From: Symsagittifera roscoffensis
Lineage: Eukaryota; Xenacoelomorpha; Acoela; Convolutidae
Direction: 5' to 3'
Assembly (NCBI RefSeq): GCF_963678635.1
Contig: NC_087062.1
Span: forward strand, 9,158,670-9,222,669
Length of the DNA: 64,000 bases
Position numbers and translations under genes: made by a program
Shown: in pieces, positions 62,884 through 64,000 of the stretch
How positions within the stretch are numbered: the stretch's first letter is position 1
How the letters are laid out: each line of letters starts with the position of its first letter
Notes under the pieces: generated by a model
Database searches by the model: none
The model's input: only the letters and a program-made list of their open reading frames with translations
What the model was told of the DNA's origin: nothing

Positions 62884-62921
62884 GTTTCGGATCGACCGTA
62901 GCGTCAGGTTAGTAAAGTGGT
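62884..62921 (+). repeat. Inverted partner of the tRNA-like head
   Basis: 38 nt (GTTTCGGATCG ... TTAGTAAAGTGGT) matching the reverse complement of 62766-62803 with about 5 mismatches. No B box follows. Confidence 0.7.
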
Positions 62922-64000
62922 CTTGTTTCCAATTCGCTGCAATAGCAAAAAACATAGCCAATCGAAGCTTGTAAAAAAGTATTCAACGCAAGTAAACAAA
63001 ATAAAACTGACTTTCTTGAAAAAATCTCAACTTTGCTGAAAAAATCTCAAAAAACACTGACTTAGTTGAAAAAATCTCAAATCAACTTTCAAAGAAAAAA
63101 GAAGAAGCTCTTTCGTCTCTTTGAATTTCTAGAACGATTTATGTTCGAGCTTTTTTGATAACACTAACCCAACTCGAAAAAACTGGATCAAAAATTAAAG
63201 TCCCTTTTCGAAAGTAGAAATCGTTCGTTTTTTCGCGCCATTTCCACATTCGTATTTGGAGAGTGCTATTTACGTCACTTTTAGCAGATGAATTTCAATT
63301 GAACTCAAAAAGTGCATATATATGCATCAATATGTATGAATACACATCTGAAGCTATTAGAGACTTTTATGCACATTTTAAGACCTATATAAGAGTCTAC
63401 GTTAATTACTCTTAATACAGGTCCAAGAATGATATTAGGGTCAAAGAAAAAGAAGAAGTATGAAACATGAGCCGCGCAATATTTCTGAAGATTTTCTCCC
63501 TAAAAACTAGCGAGAACATGAAAAAAGCAGCTTTATAAGCACAATAAGAAAAAGTATAAGCCACGAATTAGCAAAATTCGGCTAAGTCTGAGATTCTAAC
63601 CAGTGACCTTGAGGTTAAGAGTCACACATACTAACCACTCAACCAGGGAAGCTCATTAGTACATAGAAGATTAAACACAAAAAAGCAGAGAACAAATGCT
63701 ATGCAATTTCGAATGCTACAAGGAAACTTCCAAATGTGTGAACTCTTTTATTTGCGAGTTAGGTTAGAAAAAAAAGAAGGTTCGTAATAACACACTAAGC
63801 TGACGCTTGTGTAATTATAATGTTGTATAAAGCAAATCGTTTTTCTGTTCATATGATTCGCAATGCTGCATGAGCAAAAGTATAGCACTAATGGTGGTAT
63901 AGCAAAAAATATACAGGTCCTAAAATCCAGTGTTGACTTAAATTAACCGTAAACATCGAACAACAATGAAAACTTTACACGCGTTTTCTCAAAATACGTT
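62922..64000. other. Non-coding DNA at the window end
   Basis: No supported gene apart from the tRNA-like segment. Short tandem word GAAAAAATCTCAA (three units near 63018-63080). The 5' exons of MRPS26 should lie here or beyond but were not recognised. Confidence 0.45.
63580..63652 (-). other. tRNA-Lys-like pseudogene or SINE head
   Basis: Minus strand: CCTGGTTGAGTGGTTAGTAT (A box), GACTCTTAACCTC (a CTT anticodon-loop-like word) and GGTCACTGGTTAGAATCTC (mutated B box). The stems are incomplete. Confidence 0.5.

Overview
The window reads as a repeat-rich, AT-rich animal (invertebrate) nuclear genome. Evidence: spliced genes with introns of about 0.1 to 9 kb, two recognisable metazoan host genes, and BEL/Pao, Gypsy and hAT transposable elements. 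No species is assigned. No operon, ribosome binding site or CRISPR array was seen.

Host genes. (1) A terminal exon with a very acidic tail at 3036-3323 (+) belongs to an unrecognised gene. (2) A FAM184-like coiled-coil gene occupies 36711-56634 (+). I assembled seven exons by matching coding sense and intron phase. The spliced length is 1404 nt (467 aa plus stop) with frame kept at all six junctions, and three of the six introns appear to use GC rather than GT donors. (3) The 3' part of a mitochondrial ribosomal protein S26 (MRPS26) gene lies at 61873-62428 (-), with a probable upstream exon at 62518-62614.

Mobile DNA by region. 1-810: 3' end and LTR of a decayed Gypsy element. 7308-10503: a recent 1.6-kb tandem duplication. 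11292-20089: an old, broken BEL/Pao element nested in a palindromic repeat, with target duplication AGCAT. 20741-29932: a young BEL/Pao element of the same family, with LTRs differing by 4 substitutions and a 9-bp indel. Both BEL copies carry an unusual extra reading frame ahead of gag, a tRNA-like segment inside the LTR, and the same +1 frame change between reverse transcriptase and RNase H. 40313-46751: a dead Gypsy element with 254-bp LTRs inside FAM184 intron 2. At least ten hAT-type elements share CAGGGGCGGATCTAGG-like ends. Several have perfect or near-perfect 8-bp target duplications, and one (32307-33517) keeps both ends of a transposase gene and so identifies the parent family.

Other repeats: a 754-bp uninterrupted TG microsatellite in FAM184 intron 3, dispersed palindromic ATTATAATC-type stretches, tRNA-like SINE heads, and an old duplication at 57.6-61.0 kb.

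The best candidates for something undescribed are the extra BEL ORF, the tRNA-like module in the BEL LTR, the conserved frame change, and the GC-AG introns of FAM184. All sequence comparisons were made by eye.
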